This document shows positions 12,301-23,433 of a stretch of 64,000 bases of DNA, in pieces. Made by a program: the position numbers and the translations under genes. The stretch lies in the NCBI GenBank assembly GCA_030144725.1, contig JASKMD010000029.1:14480280-14544279 (forward strand). The letters run 5' to 3'. Under the pieces are notes generated by a model. That model was not told the origin of the DNA and made no database searches. It saw only the letters and a program-made list of their open reading frames with translations. Position 1 is the stretch's first letter, and each line of letters begins with the position of its first letter. This DNA is from Haematococcus lacustris (taxonomy: Eukaryota; Chlorophyta; Chlorophyceae; Chlamydomonadales; Haematococcaceae).

Positions 12301-13840
12301 GCGACCACCACCAGGCCTTTCCCTGCGCTGGTGCTGCGTCCTGCAGCTACACCCCAGGCTGCTGCTGCTGCTGCTGCACCCTGCTGCTGGCACTCACAAC
12401 TGGCAGAGTCCCACAGCCAGCAGGCGGCCACTTGCTCTTGCTGATGGGGCAGGGCGGCAGTCAGTGCGCACCTCGTCAAACTCAGCCAGGGCGTCGGGGC
12501 TCCAGCTGGGCAGCGGCTTCAGCTCTGGCAGCAGACCAACCTTCTCCAGTAACTCATCCACCTTGCCTAGCCCGTTGGCCATGGCCTGACCCACACGGCA
12601 GTTCAGCTGCAGGCAGCAGCAGCAGCAGCAGGAGGAACATGTCAGCGTGCCTGCACTTGCTGCACGCCGAGCGCAATGCATCACACCCTGCTGCATGACC
12701 ACAATCCATGTCACCAGCTGTCACCTACACAACACCTGACAACAGCAGACATAAACCCATCCAGGCGACTGCCCTGCCATCCAGTTGCTCTGGCAGCAGC
12801 TGGCAGCTCACCTTGGCCAGCAGTGTCTTGGGAGGGTTGCGTGCATACAGCTCGCGGTAATAAGGGTTGTGGCGGAAGGAGTGTCGCATCTGGTCCAGCT
12901 CGTGCTTGAAGTTCAGAGATGCCTGCAGAGCATACATACACACACACACTCACACACACAACAGGTTGCGCCCCCAGCAAACGCACACGCACTGGAGCCT
13001 CCCTGCTGCCGCCAGCGGGGTCAGGCCACACGCACTCCCACCCTGATATGCCCGGCCTTTCACAGCATAGCCCTGGGACTCTGAGTTATCCTTCCCTTCA
13101 CCTAAGCCCTTTACTCTCATGGGTAGGAGATGGGTGACGTCTCTTTGCTTTTAACCTGAGTCAGAACTGCCATCTTGCTAGCCGTTTTCCCACAGCTGGA
13201 GGGGAGCACATACTCTCTGGCCACATCCCCTTCCTCTCACCCATTGGACAGGAGGCCTACGTCCGACCTTCCCTGCCTATCCAGTGTGCCTGGCCCTTAC
13301 CAGCTCCCACACACTCTTGGGGATCTCGCCGTAGTGATCTTGGTATAGCCTTCCAGCTCCAGCACGGAAGCCATAATCAACCGGCATGGCCTGCACAGTG
13401 CCTCAGTGCTGGTTATGGCAAATGCCAATGCCTCACCAAGCTGTTTCCGAGTGAAAGCTACTCACACCTCACCTGGATGCGGACGCCATCCTTGTCTGTA
13501 AAAATGCGGTTCCGCTTTTTTGGCAAGGGTGAAGGGCTGCACGGGAATGACAAGCAAAAGCAGATAACTATCAAACAAGTGCATGGAGCACCGTGCAGCA
13601 TTGCTTGTCCAGTTGAGCAGCTATGGCGGGCTCCACCTGGGTACATCCTGGCTGTCTACCGCAGGCGTGACGATAGCTGCCACTGTCAGTACCCCCCTGC
13701 GCGACGCAAGCCAACGTGGTGACGGCTGGGCAAACCACGGGACCAAGCTTTTGCACTCGCCGTGGAGCGCGGCTGCAGCGCCTGGCAGCACCCCGCCCAA
13801 GCGAAGTCTTGCTGTCCAAAGCGAACGGCGAGGCGAGCAT
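9336..13840 (-). CDS. PTOX: Plastid terminal oxidase (plastoquinol oxidase, alternative oxidase family)
   Basis: Di-iron quinol oxidase: oxidises plastoquinol with O2 in thylakoid membranes, supporting phytoene desaturation and chlororespiration. Exons (plus coordinates, read downward): transit-peptide exon with ATG at 13840 ([20 protein letters not shown]), 13473 to about 13540 ([14 protein letters not shown]), 13301-13390, 12812-12922, 12472-12606, 11785-11955 ([17 protein letters not shown]), 11475-11600 ([20 protein letters not shown]), 10751-10840 ([16 protein letters not shown]), 10263-10354 ([20 protein letters not shown]), 10000-10099 ([15 protein letters not shown]), 9336-9534 ([17 protein letters not shown]). 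All six iron ligands are visible: Glu in LET, Glu and His in NELHH, Glu in VEHHA, Glu and His in DELEH. The joins IHFAE/EWNELHH and YLFD/SFQTS restore family sequence. It lacks the mitochondrial AOX dimer Cys region and resembles PTOX (DLYLFD, RDDE.EH). Transit peptide and first donor are inferred. Confidence 0.93.
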
Positions 13841-14015
13841 CGTTTCGGAGCACAAGAGATACTTTGTTGAGTTTGGAGAGCTACCAGACAGAGCAGGATT
13901 GCACTGCGGTGTTTGCCGTGTGCGCACAGATGTTGATTGTCAAGTATTCGCTTGCAAGTGACTTAGGGCAGCAGCCTTGAGCGGCCTACTACAAAAACGA
14001 CGCGAAGGCGTCAGA
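13841..14015. promoter_or_regulatory. Probable upstream region of the PTOX gene
   Basis: Sequence directly 5' of the inferred PTOX start on the minus strand. It carries one copy of a short direct repeat also found at 14612-14678. A short plus-strand open frame here (13716-13961, EFGELPDRAGLHCGVCR) overlaps the PTOX first exon and is not called. No clear TATA box was identified. Confidence 0.3.
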
Positions 14016-14678
14016 GTGCGCATGCTAACGAAACTACATTCCTAGTTATAAGTTAGTTGGTTGTATCATATTCAATTCTTACAACTTATCGCTGCGGGGC
14101 GCGGATATAAGGCAAATGAGCGAACTTAAAGGCGCAATGTTGTGCCCAGTCCAGTGCCGGAGGAACAGGGTTCAGAATTGTTAGAGAGTCTCGAGGCACA
14201 ACAGCTCACTGACGCCTAACGCAAAAGAAAGGCTGCAGGAGAGGCCCGTGCTGCCCGCGATAGAGACAGTACGTATCACGGCCGGAAATGTAAGCTTGCT
14301 TAGCTTACCGGCCACCTCCCGCAAGCGCTGTGGGCCGCCTTGCTCCTGGCTGTGCTGCTACGAATGAAGACCCTGTAGCGAGCGGGCAGTTATCGGCAGC
14401 CTGCGGCTGGGCTTCCTCGTTCGGGACTTGTCTTCCCTGGACGTAGCCGACAAGCTCGACGAGCACGGCCAGCCCGTGTACACGGACATCCCAGTCTTTC
14501 AAGGCAGCCATCCCGGACCTAAGCTGCAGGAAGCTGTACCTACACCTGTGCCGCGGCCTGCCCAGAAACAGAGAAAAAACTTTGTTGAGGGGAAAGAGCT
14601 ACCACTTGCACTTCGCTTGCAAGTGACTTAGGGCTGCAGCCGTGAGCGGCCTACTACAAGAACGATGCGAAGCCGTCA
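13950..14678. repeat. Pair of diverged direct repeats of about 65 bp
   Basis: The segments 13950-14013 and 14612-14678 share CGCTTGCAAGTGACTTAGGG followed by TGAGCGGCCTACTACAA and GCGAAG.CGTCAGA with a few mismatches, in the same orientation about 660 bp apart. Upstream of each is TTTGTTGAG....GAGCTACC. They look like ends or exon remnants of a duplicated sequence. Confidence 0.7.
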
Positions 14679-17600
14679 GAAAGCAAAGAGGTTGCTGGTG
14701 GTGGGCTATGGGCGGTCGGCAGCCAGCAGCGGGGATGGGGTGTTCCTAGGGCTGCGGTTGCCACTGCTCCACATACTATGGATGTGGCCTGGCGAGGTAG
14801 TTCGTGGATGGAAGCAAAGAACTGTTGTAGGTACGCATGCATATAACATAGAACTGATGTAACGATGTAGCGCTTGGTAGGGGATGCTGCGAAACAGACA
14901 GAGCCTCGCACAGTGAAGTGGACCGCGAGCTCGATGCTCAGCCTGCAGCAAGCCAGGGGTAGCAGAACAACAAGGCCAGCGGCGAAGCGCGCTGGGCCCG
15001 TCACAACAACAACACCTGGCATGGGAAGAAATGTAAGCTTCATACCGTGATGACGGGGGTGGTCGCGTGGGTCTAAGGCGGGAGCGGTCGTGGCGTCCGA
15101 AGTGATCGAGGCGCGGCTCATCAAGCAAATCAAGGCTTGGGTGGAGGCCTGCAGCATGAGGGCGCTGCTGGGGAGCGTGCTGTTGGGCCTCATGGTGCAC
15201 AGCTGGTTCACGCGGGTCAGGGTGCTTGCGGACGGGCAGGAAGCCTTCGACGACGTCTCATTTGTGGCCGTGGTCAGCTCAAATCTGGCAGACCGCACCT
15301 GTTGCTGCATCTCTGCCGTGGGCTACCTCCTGTCGGCGAACTCTCTCGGCCCGGCGCAGCTGTGAAGGATGTGTTGGCCGCGTACCTCCACGCCCGCCTC
15401 GACGCCGTTCCTCGCTATCAGTCAGTCCCTCCCAACTGCCTTGAATAGGGGGGGGATCCCGTACACTGGGTTTATTTCTCGCTCACGTAGCGGACTGATG
15501 ATCGAAGCACATCAGGATGTAGAGAACTCACTAAGCTACACGTCATGGGTGTCCCGAGCTTCAATGACTGTACACATGATGCCCAACCTAGGCGTGAACC
15601 TGGCCTACATTTTGTGGGCAGATATCCCCATGCACGCCTCCTTCACCCTCGAGCTTCTAGACATTGCCGTGATGTAGCTAACAAAGTAATGTATGCCCGC
15701 GCGCATTGTGTTGCGACGGCCGCAATCGCGAGATTTGAACCTGAAAAGCCGAAATGCCCGTCTAACGCACTCATACCATTGCTGATGCCTCACTTAGGAC
15801 AACGGCACACATCTTAGCATCGATTAGCTCGCACTTGTTATTTGCGTCGCTCGCGCTCTCAAGCGAGAGACGGAGCGGCTCTATACTGTAGCGGTTCATC
15901 AAGACACTATGTGCACCCTTCACCTTTGATTACAGTAGACTATGTGGGCAGGTAGTCAAAGTGACCGCGGGACTTGTCATATTGTAGCCTTTTCTGCGGG
16001 TTCCGCTGTTCCCGCTGTTCCCTCTGTGGCAGCAGACATGAGAGTTTGCTGTTGCTGAGCTGCTGCTGCAAGAGCATGCCCCAGAGCACGGTTGGCCCTA
16101 CCGGCCTTGGTGCGTTTGCTGAGACCACCCATAGGATGGCTGGCTGAGCTGGAGCGGTAGGTGGAGGCAGGCTAGGAGGTGGTGGTGATCGTGGTGGTGG
16201 TGGTAGCGGCTGAGATTGGGTAAATCCTGCAACAGTTGGCAACAATGGTGGTGTAGGGGTGTAGCTATGCATACGGTGGATAACTCTATGGCTGTAACTA
16301 TAAGGCTGGGACTGAAGGCTGAGGATGCCATCATGGGTGTAGAGACTAGGATTGGGTGGTGGTAGGCACATGGTGCAGGGCAGGGCAGGTTTGGGCAAAG
16401 CGATGCTGCGTTAAAGTAACTTACTAGCAGGTTGTAGCAGGGAGAGGGGGCTTGCTCTTGGCTGCTGGGTAGTGTAGGGAGAGGGCTGCTATGTCAAGGA
16501 GGGGGTGGAGGGAGGGGGGGAAGTGGGAGGGCTGGGCTGGGTGGTGGTGGTAGGCTAGGAGGTAGTGGTGGTGGTAGTGGTGGTGGTGGTGTTGCTAGTA
16601 AGAGGGCTCCTGCAACAATAGCCAAAGATGGTGATGGGGGTTGCTATGCACGAAGTGGATAACTGCCTGGTTACCTATGCTTTGTCTACATTGAGAGCGG
16701 TAGCAAGGGCAGGTCACTCTCCTTCATATGGCATACTCATCAACAGCAACATAGCAAGCTTGGTGTAGGCTGCTGACCTTGAAATGGAAGGTATATGTAA
16801 GCGTAAGGCCCATCAACGAGTAAGCATTCACAGAAGTAGAACTGGGTGCGCGCCTACATCCAGGAAACACTGTCGGGTTGATTGAGGCGGGAGGAATCAC
16901 AAGCGCCGGCTGTACTTGCCTTTAGAGCGTTAGGAGGCAACCACGGTATTGCGAAGCACTCCCATAGCTGACTTGCGCTGCGCGATGTGGTGAGAGCGAC
17001 CGGCTGATTGGTGGGCGCACTTTTTTCGTTTGCGGGGTTCCTGGCATTACGGGCGTAAAGCAGACTAAGCGGTCATCGCATGCCGCACGGTGCTACGCCA
17101 ATCGCACACGTCTCGGCACCGGGACATGCATGACAAGGTTGTGTACATGGCTTTCTCAGAGTTGGGAGGGTCTGACTATCAGCACGACACCAACACCGTG
17201 GACGATGTGGACATGGAGTTGGAGACAAGTTGCAGCCTCACCGAGCTGTTCCCCCGTAGGCTTCAGCAAGCGGTGGCTCTGGCTGGAGCCCGGGTCGTCG
17301 CGGGCTCCCATGAGCACCAACGCCGCTTTGGGTTGCCCGTGGGTGGCTGGGCAGCCTGGATTGAGCGTTAGCGCAGCTGGGTGGCGCGGAGTGTGCAGCG
17401 GAAGGAGGTGTCCTGGCTACAGGGTGCGGGTGGGGTGGCCAAGCAGCAGAGGTTGCTGGGGCTGGGTCAGGGGGAGGTGGTGGATCCTAAGTGGCTGGAG
17501 AGGGAGGTCAACCGGGCTAGTCTCCTGTAATTGCGGCTTCTATCCAGCCGTGCCAGATCTTGTGCGGCCATGCACGACAGATTGCCCCATCGGCTCACCC

Positions 17601-18200
17601 CACCCCCACACCGGCAAAAGCACACATCAAACAGGCCCGCCACAAGGAAACAGTGTGGTCACCTCGGCAGTGCGCCCTCTGAGACCATGCGGCGAAGTGT
17701 GGCTTACGATGCCCTTCTGCTGGTCTGCGCGAGCGTTGTGGGTAAGTGCACCGTTCAAGTCCGCGGCTTATTTCCGTTGCGTCGTCGAGACAGCCCGGCC
17801 ATGACCTCGCGCTTCACTGGCCGCCGCTCAGCGGTGCCGAGGTGTTGACGGCACGCCTGTTGTGAACCTGCCTTGTTACTGCCATCAGGCACACTAGCAA
17901 TAGCCATTAGCAATAGCCATTAGGCCAGTGAGCCTCTACAACAGCGATCTCGCAGCCTGTGTTCGAATACAACTCGTGCTTTATTTGGGTGTAGCATGAG
18001 GGCTGTAGGGCACAGGAGTTGTTACTGCCATCAGCACAAGATAGATGTGGCTGGGGGAGGGGGCAACCTTGGTGACACGAACAAAGGCCACAGAAACACC
18101 TGGTTGTTCCTCGCCTGTCCTATATATAGGTACATGCCTAGATACATCTTTAGGTACAAACCTACACTGAAGTGCATACTAGTGACCTGTACCTAGTGGT
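14016..18200. other. No recognisable gene; coding-like fragments
   Basis: Several short plus-strand stretches have protein-like codon use but no identifiable domain: 14390-14510 (LRLGFLVRDLSSLDVADKLD), 15090-15365 (QIKAWVEACSMRALLGSVLL) and 17090-17529. The last continues in frame after a TAG at 17369-17371 (WLQGAGGVAKQQRLLGLGQG) to a stop at 17527-17529. They may be exons of an unknown gene or remnants of a mobile element. GGT-rich microsatellite lies at 16180-16210 and 16530-16600. I assign no function. Confidence 0.35.
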
Positions 18201-18221
18201 GTCAAGCCTGCATCCCAGTCT

Positions 18222-18245
18222 AGCAGCAGCAGCAGCAGCAGCAGC
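18222..18245. repeat. (CAG)n microsatellite
   Basis: Seven to eight uninterrupted CAG/AGC units in a region without a gene. Confidence 0.85.
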
Positions 18246-18299
18246 CAGGGGTGCTTTGGGCTTGGGCTTGGGCAGTCCTTTTGTCCCTCACTAGGGCCT

Positions 18300-18379
18300 C
18301 CATTTGAGCCGGACCAGTAGTGGCCACTAGCGACCACTAGCGGGAATACTAGGGACCACTAGTGGCCCGACTCAAATGG
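18300..18379. repeat. 80-bp imperfect foldback sequence
   Basis: CCATTTGAGCCGG at the left is matched by its near-complement CCGACTCAAATGG at the right; the interior GTGGCCACTAG / CTAGTGGC segments also pair. It would fold into a single hairpin and is a candidate tiny MITE or cruciform-forming site. Confidence 0.6.
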
Positions 18380-18547
18380 TGTCATTGGGCTGTGTGAAGT
18401 ATACCCAGTGCACATGGACACGGTGCATGAGTGCCTACCACCTTCATCATTGCCTGGCCCCTAAGGGCTATTGTGTAGAGTTGGCATGACAAACATGCAC
18501 TAATGTAAGCTGATAATAGCTCATCAAAGGGGGGGGGGGCACACACA

Positions 18548-18720
18548 CTACTGTGCCCCATCAGGCTGCTGCTGCTGCTCGGCCTTGGGTGGCTTGTCTC
18601 GCAGCCGCTTGTAGCCCAGGCCAGGGTACTCCTTGCCCTTGGCTGGCAGAGCTCCCTGCTCTGGCCAGTAGCACAGCTCCACTGGGCGCCACCTGCCTGG
18701 CTGTGGTGCTGGCTTGGCCT
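18548..18720 (-). pseudogene. C-terminal fragment resembling a transposon-encoded protein (TnpB/Fanzor-like tail)
   Basis: On the minus strand the frame ends GRWRPVELCYWPEQG, then ALPAKGKEYPGLGYKRLRDK and a Gln-rich tail before a stop near 18548. From memory, this tail follows a zinc-ribbon/DRD-N-AA...N motif in algal transposon proteins related to TnpB/Fanzor. I cannot verify that here. The expected upstream DRD motif is not seen on the minus strand between 18720 and 18950, so only the tail would be present. A tandem repeat (TGGTGCTGGCTTGGCCTTGG-like) interrupts the upstream part. Confidence 0.35.
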
Positions 18721-19274
18721 TGGCAGCCTTGGCTGTGGTGCTGGCTTGGCTTTGGCAGCCAACAACAGTAATAAGCCACAATAGTCCAGGCTGGGAGTAG
18801 CAGGCGGTGTTCCAGGGTGGCTTGGGCGGTGTTCCCAGTGGGCTTGCGCAGTCGGTCACGAGCTGATCCAGCTTGAAGCCTGCAAATGCAACGCTGAGCT
18901 GTCGTCTAGGTCCAGCCACCTGACCCGTGGGGAATTAAGGAACATGGCCGATCCCCCGGTACCCCATCGCCTGTGTACCCCAGCAGTGACAGCAGCTGAT
19001 TGCTTGTGTAGGTTGCACAGTACCTGTGTCACCCTGGGCAGCAGCAGCGGCTGGCATCCAAACTCACAGCCAAAGGTGGGCCTGCAACCCTCAGCCCACC
19101 TCACCCCACCCCGAACACTTGAAACATCACTCGTATGCTCACACCCCAGACACCAGCAGGCCAGCAAACCCCTGCCCCCCTTACCCCCTGCCCCCCTTAC
19201 CCCGTGCTCCCCTACCCCCTGCCCCCCTGGCCCCCTCACTGCTGCTGCTGTCACTGCTGCTGCTGGTCTGCAGG

Positions 19275-20945
19275 CAGCTCCTCCAGGGCCAGAGCAGCCC
19301 AGGCGCTGACAGCAACACCAAGTCAACCAGCACCGCCACACAGCTCTTCCGCACCCTCAACGTCTCAGTGCCTGGCAGCACCGTTTTCATGCCCAATGAC
19401 TACGTAGGTGGGACGCACACCACCAGGCACTGCTGGGGGGCAGCCTACGCCTGGCAGCTCCCACGCAGCATGGGGCGCATGGCCATGCAGAAGACACAGG
19501 CTCTGTCCTAATTCCATAACATGGCGCCCCTGCCCCTGGCCCTGCCCCTGGCCCTGGTCCTGGCCCTGGCCCAATGCTTGACATTGTCATTGTTTAATTG
19601 TTACAATGTAGCATGAACTACCTGTCTTAATTGTGTTTAATTGTGACAGGTAGCATGTCACAATTAAACACAATTAAGACAGGTAGCATGACAATAGTTG
19701 AATGGTGACAGGTAGCATGACCCCTTCTCCCCCCTTTCCCCCCCACCTTCTGCTGCTCCTGTAGGGAGTGGACCTATATTTGAGGCTCCAGCGTCTAAAC
19801 TCCGTAGATGACCTGCTGACCCCCCAGCAGCTCAACTCAACCCGTGCCCTGCTGCTGCACCACAGTAGGTCACCAGCCGCAGCCTGCCATCAGAAGCCGC
19901 AGCCACACCGGCAGTGCACCCTCAGCCCCTGCTGCCGCTGCCATCCTCGCCGATGTCTTGCAGCGGCTTCCCTGGCTGCAGCCGTTCAGCAGCATCACAA
20001 GGCACTTGTCAACAGCCCACATGGCGTCTGATCCATCATGCGGCACCACCTGCTGTGCCCGCTACCCACCAACAAGTGCTGTGGCTGCACTTGTCATGCT
20101 GCTCGTAGTCATTCCAGGCAAGGTGCTGAAGCTGGGCGACATCCCCACAGGCAATTTGTGAGCGGGGCAGGCCGTAGTTTGGAGCCATGTCATGACCTCT
20201 TCTCTCCGCCCTCACCCTCTCCTTAGCCCCCTGCCCCTTGCCCCCTTCCCCCTGCCCCCTGTCCTTGCCCCCACAACCCTTACACGGACCCACACACGTG
20301 GGCTGTGTGGGCTCTCTCCCTGCTGCTGCAGGAAGCTGGACACAGCCCTGAGCGGCACCAGCCTGTCTCTGTTCCAACCCCCCATGTGAGTCGTGGAAGC
20401 CTGGCCAGTGCCTGAGGGGGTCAGGCAGTCAGGCGGCATGCAACGTGTGGTCATAGTGTGAGAGTGTGCCAGAGTGAGGATGGAGTACACACAGTGTGTG
20501 TGGGTGTGTGAGCCTAACGCCCCCAAGGGCTGACAGCAGCACCAGGGGCGGCACCAGAGCACCCAAACAGGCCCTGACTAGCGCCCCAGCCTGTGTGTTG
20601 GTGTTCAAGTCCACTGGCCCAGGCTGCTGCTGCTGCTCTGCTGCTGCTGTTCTGTGGGTGTGGTGAGCGGGCGCTGGATGCAATGGGTCAGCCCACGCAA
20701 TGCTGCAGTCGCAGCAGACTGTTGTGGTTTGTGCACGCAGGGGAGATGCCAGCTGCTATACCCCCCTGCATGCTTGCATCCTTGCATGGCTCCATGCTTG
20801 CAGGGTGCCAGGAAGGGAGCCCGTGTTGCAAGTCCAGGCGCAGGGCAACAGGTTCCCTGCCCGAGTTGTGGCCTTTGACATGGCAAACCCAATGGGGGGT
20901 GGGGTGATGCATGTGGTGGACATGGTGTTGGCCCCCCCCAGGTAG
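19275..20945 (+). CDS. Fasciclin (FAS1) domain protein, spliced
   Basis: FAS1 domains are extracellular or membrane-anchored adhesion modules. Exons seen: about 19275-19410 (LFRTLNVSVPGSTVFMPNDY), 19765-19864 (GVDLYLRLQRLNSVDDLLTP, TRALLLHH), about 20121-20160 (GKVLKLGDIPTG), about 20330-20387 (KLDTALSGTSLSLFQPP) and about 20810-20945 (VLQVQAQGNRFPARVVAFDM, GGGVMHVVDMVLAPP, stop TAG). The pattern TVF.P.D, then a leucine-rich stretch, then ARVV..D......GV.HV.D.VL.PP is the FAS1 H1/H2 signature. The N-terminus is not resolved; exons upstream of 19275 and the one around 19930-20040 are uncertain. An intron contains a perfect 31-bp inverted repeat (19618-19686). Confidence 0.65.
19535..19572. repeat. 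(CTGGCC)n-type short tandem repeat
   Basis: Repeated CTGGCCCTGCCC/CTGGCCCTGGTC hexamers in an intron of the FAS1 gene. Confidence 0.75.
19618..19686. repeat. Perfect 31-bp inverted repeat with 7-nt loop
   Basis: The arms 19618-19648 and 19656-19686 are exact reverse complements (first arm begins CTACCTGTCTTAATTGTG); the loop is GGTAGCA. The core GACAGGTAGCATG recurs in direct orientation at 19645, 19677 and 19708. The AT-rich arms stand out from the GC-rich surroundings. Confidence 0.95.
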
Positions 20946-21830
20946 GCACAGGGCCCCCTTTGCCTTGCTGCCGGCTTGCCTGCTCCCTCCTCCCTCACCT
21001 CCTGGCACCCCCTCCCTCCTGCCAGCTTGGCAGCAGCAGAAGCTCCTTGGCAGGTCCCACTCCCCTCGCTGCGGGGCCCAGGCAACAGAACATGCATGAA
21101 CCGCGTGAAGGAGGGGGGGGTGCCTACAAGCTGGCCAGGCATGCATGCGGCCTCATCACCATGCATGGGGGCGTTAGGGCCCGGGAGCTGAGCTTGTACG
21201 CTGCTGCTGCTGGCAGAGTGCTTGGATGGGAGCAGTCTTCAGAAATATTGCAAGACTTTGCAAGCAGAAAAGGAACCATGCTGGATCGTTTGAGGCAGTG
21301 CCCAGGCAGCTTGTGTTCAGCGGGTAGCTCCTTGGTGCCTTTGAACAGGCAGCAGAGTTTGAATATAGAGTTGGCTCCCTGGGGGTAATTGTTTTTAATG
21401 AGTCAACAAAAACCGTGCATCGAGACATGTGCTGAGCAGTCCCGTAGCGAGGTGTTGTGTTTTTTGTAGTGCCTTGGCGAAATGTCGCGAGTTGTTTCAA
21501 TGTTGAGACATGTACTTTGCAAGTAACCCAACACAGGGTCGGGAAAATCACTCGTGAACTTTAGCAGCCGGGCCCCTCGACTGACCTTTTCCTCAAAGGT
21601 AAGTTGTAATGTAAGAAAACTACCCCCATAAACTCATGTGAAAGTAACTCGAGTCACTTGTGGGTCGATGGACTAGAATACTGCTTATGGACACGGGAAA
21701 CTGGCTGCTACGATGTCACCGATGGGCTGGTTGGCTCCGTCAGCCCCTTTACCACCATCTCATGCACAATCGCCCATGCAACTTTGGGCAGCCGGGCAAG
21801 CTATCGGGGCAAGCAGAGCCGGTGTCGACA

Positions 21831-22730
21831 ATGCGAGAGCTCAAGCACCACGAGAAGAAGCTACTTAAGAAAGTTGACTTCCTGAAATGGAAGCGAGAGG
21901 GGAGCTTACGCGAGCTGCAAGTGGGTAGCAAAGCATTTGCGATGCACTTTACAGCCGCAGCCACCAGGGTTTGCCTGTTTTCGGCGACAGGTTCTGCGGC
22001 GATACCACATACAAGACCGCGATGATTACAAGAAATATAACAAGATTTGCGGCCTTGTCACCAAGTTGACGCACATGCTTCGGCAACTTGATGCTCAAGA
22101 TGGAACCCGCATCGAGCTTACTGACCTGGTGCTCGACAAGTGTGCAGCGAAGCAGCATGTGCAGCAGCCATGACTAATGTGTACCTCAGGCAGTCGTTGC
22201 CACTTGGCTGCACAGGCTGTTCAACATGGGGGTGCTGCCCATGAAGAAAAGCTTGGTCCAGTGTGAGAAGCTTGCCACTGCAGCATTCTGCAGAAGGCGA
22301 CTGGCAGTAGTTATGGTTCGCTTGAAGATGGCCGAAACATTAAAAGAGGCTTGCACATTCATAGAGCAGGTATGCCGCAGATACCGCGCTGGACTAGCCA
22401 GCATCGCACCCAGTGCCCAACTGGACAGCCAAAAGTGCAAGTTATGCAAGCTGCCAGTTGTTCCACCAGGGGCCCTGCCATGGGGACCTGTCTCTGCATC
22501 TGCAGCCGAGTATCCTTATGTTAGCACCCTCCATTAGCTCATGCTGCAATGCCTATCTAATGTCTGTTTGTCAGGGTCATGTACGGGTGGGGCCAGAGAC
22601 CGTCACTGAACCAGCCTTCCACGTGACCCGCTCCATGGAGGACTTTGTGACCTGGGTGGACACCAGCAAGATCAAGCGCAAGGTCTTGGCCTACAATGAC
22701 AAGCTGGATGACTACAACTTGCTGCAGTGA
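21831..22730 (+). CDS. IMP3: IMP3, U3 small nucleolar ribonucleoprotein, S4-domain protein
   Basis: Component of the U3 snoRNP/SSU processome that, with MPP10, promotes U3-pre-rRNA pairing for 18S rRNA maturation in the nucleolus. Four exons with exact GT-AG borders: 21831-21920, 21991-22139, 22216-22369, 22575-22730 (TGA). Together they make 182 codons, close to the usual length of about 183. Family motifs in order: [20 protein letters not shown] at the N-terminus, [20 protein letters not shown], then in the S4 RNA-binding region [20 protein letters not shown] and [20 protein letters not shown], ending [20 protein letters not shown]. Codon-splitting at 22139/22216 (AA+G = Lys) confirms phase. 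An in-frame ATG upstream at 21660 is disregarded because family homology begins exactly at 21831. Confidence 0.96.
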
Positions 22731-23433
22731 GGTGTGCCTCTAAGTTTTAGGGACATGGGGCTAACTGTATTCAGCAGTCTGTGTGCCATGGATGCATGGC
22801 ATGCTTTTTGCAGTAAGCAGGTTATGGCCATATGATGCTTGACATGCTCAAGCAGCCTGGCAGTTTAAGCAGTTGTGACCTTGACTATGATGCTGTTCGC
22901 AGAGTGGCGTGGTAGACAGGCTTGATCATAAGCGGTGTGTGCAATGTTATGTGTAAGCGAGTGAGTGACATTGTACATAGACAGAAATGCACCTCAACAA
23001 TTATAATACGTGTGCACAAGCGATTGTACTTGTACGTGCTAGTAAAAGATCTGCCAAACCAATGCCCACACCGATAGCTGCATTGCAATGGGGCTCCTCA
23101 GTATGAGCTGACGATATCCTCCAGCTCCTGCGCCTATACTGGCCTGTTTTACTCGGCGGTGTGCACAGCGGTGTGCACGGCAGTGGCAAGGCTTACAACA
23201 GGGCAACACAACTGACACAACCATCGTCATCGACAAGCCCTGCACATTAGGGTTTGATTTTTAATGCGCAGTTCCAAGGCACGTTTCTATAATGAGCCAC
23301 CGCCCAGCAGCCGCTCTCCTTAGGCACATATCGAGGATGTGCACGCAGGCATGCGCTATGCTGCAATACGGATACGCATGCAGTGCGAACGTCGAAGATC
23401 ACTGTTCACCCGACTATCGCCGCCCGCGACCCA
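22731..23433. other. Intergenic, tail-to-tail gene ends
   Basis: Between the stops of IMP3 (+) and the DUF2156-like gene (-). No supported coding or RNA feature was seen. Confidence 0.6.

Noticed and set aside
13716..13961. Plus-strand small gene containing EFGELPDRAGLHCGVCR
   Set aside because: Overlaps the PTOX transit-peptide exon on the opposite strand, has no recognised domain and no upstream exon evidence.
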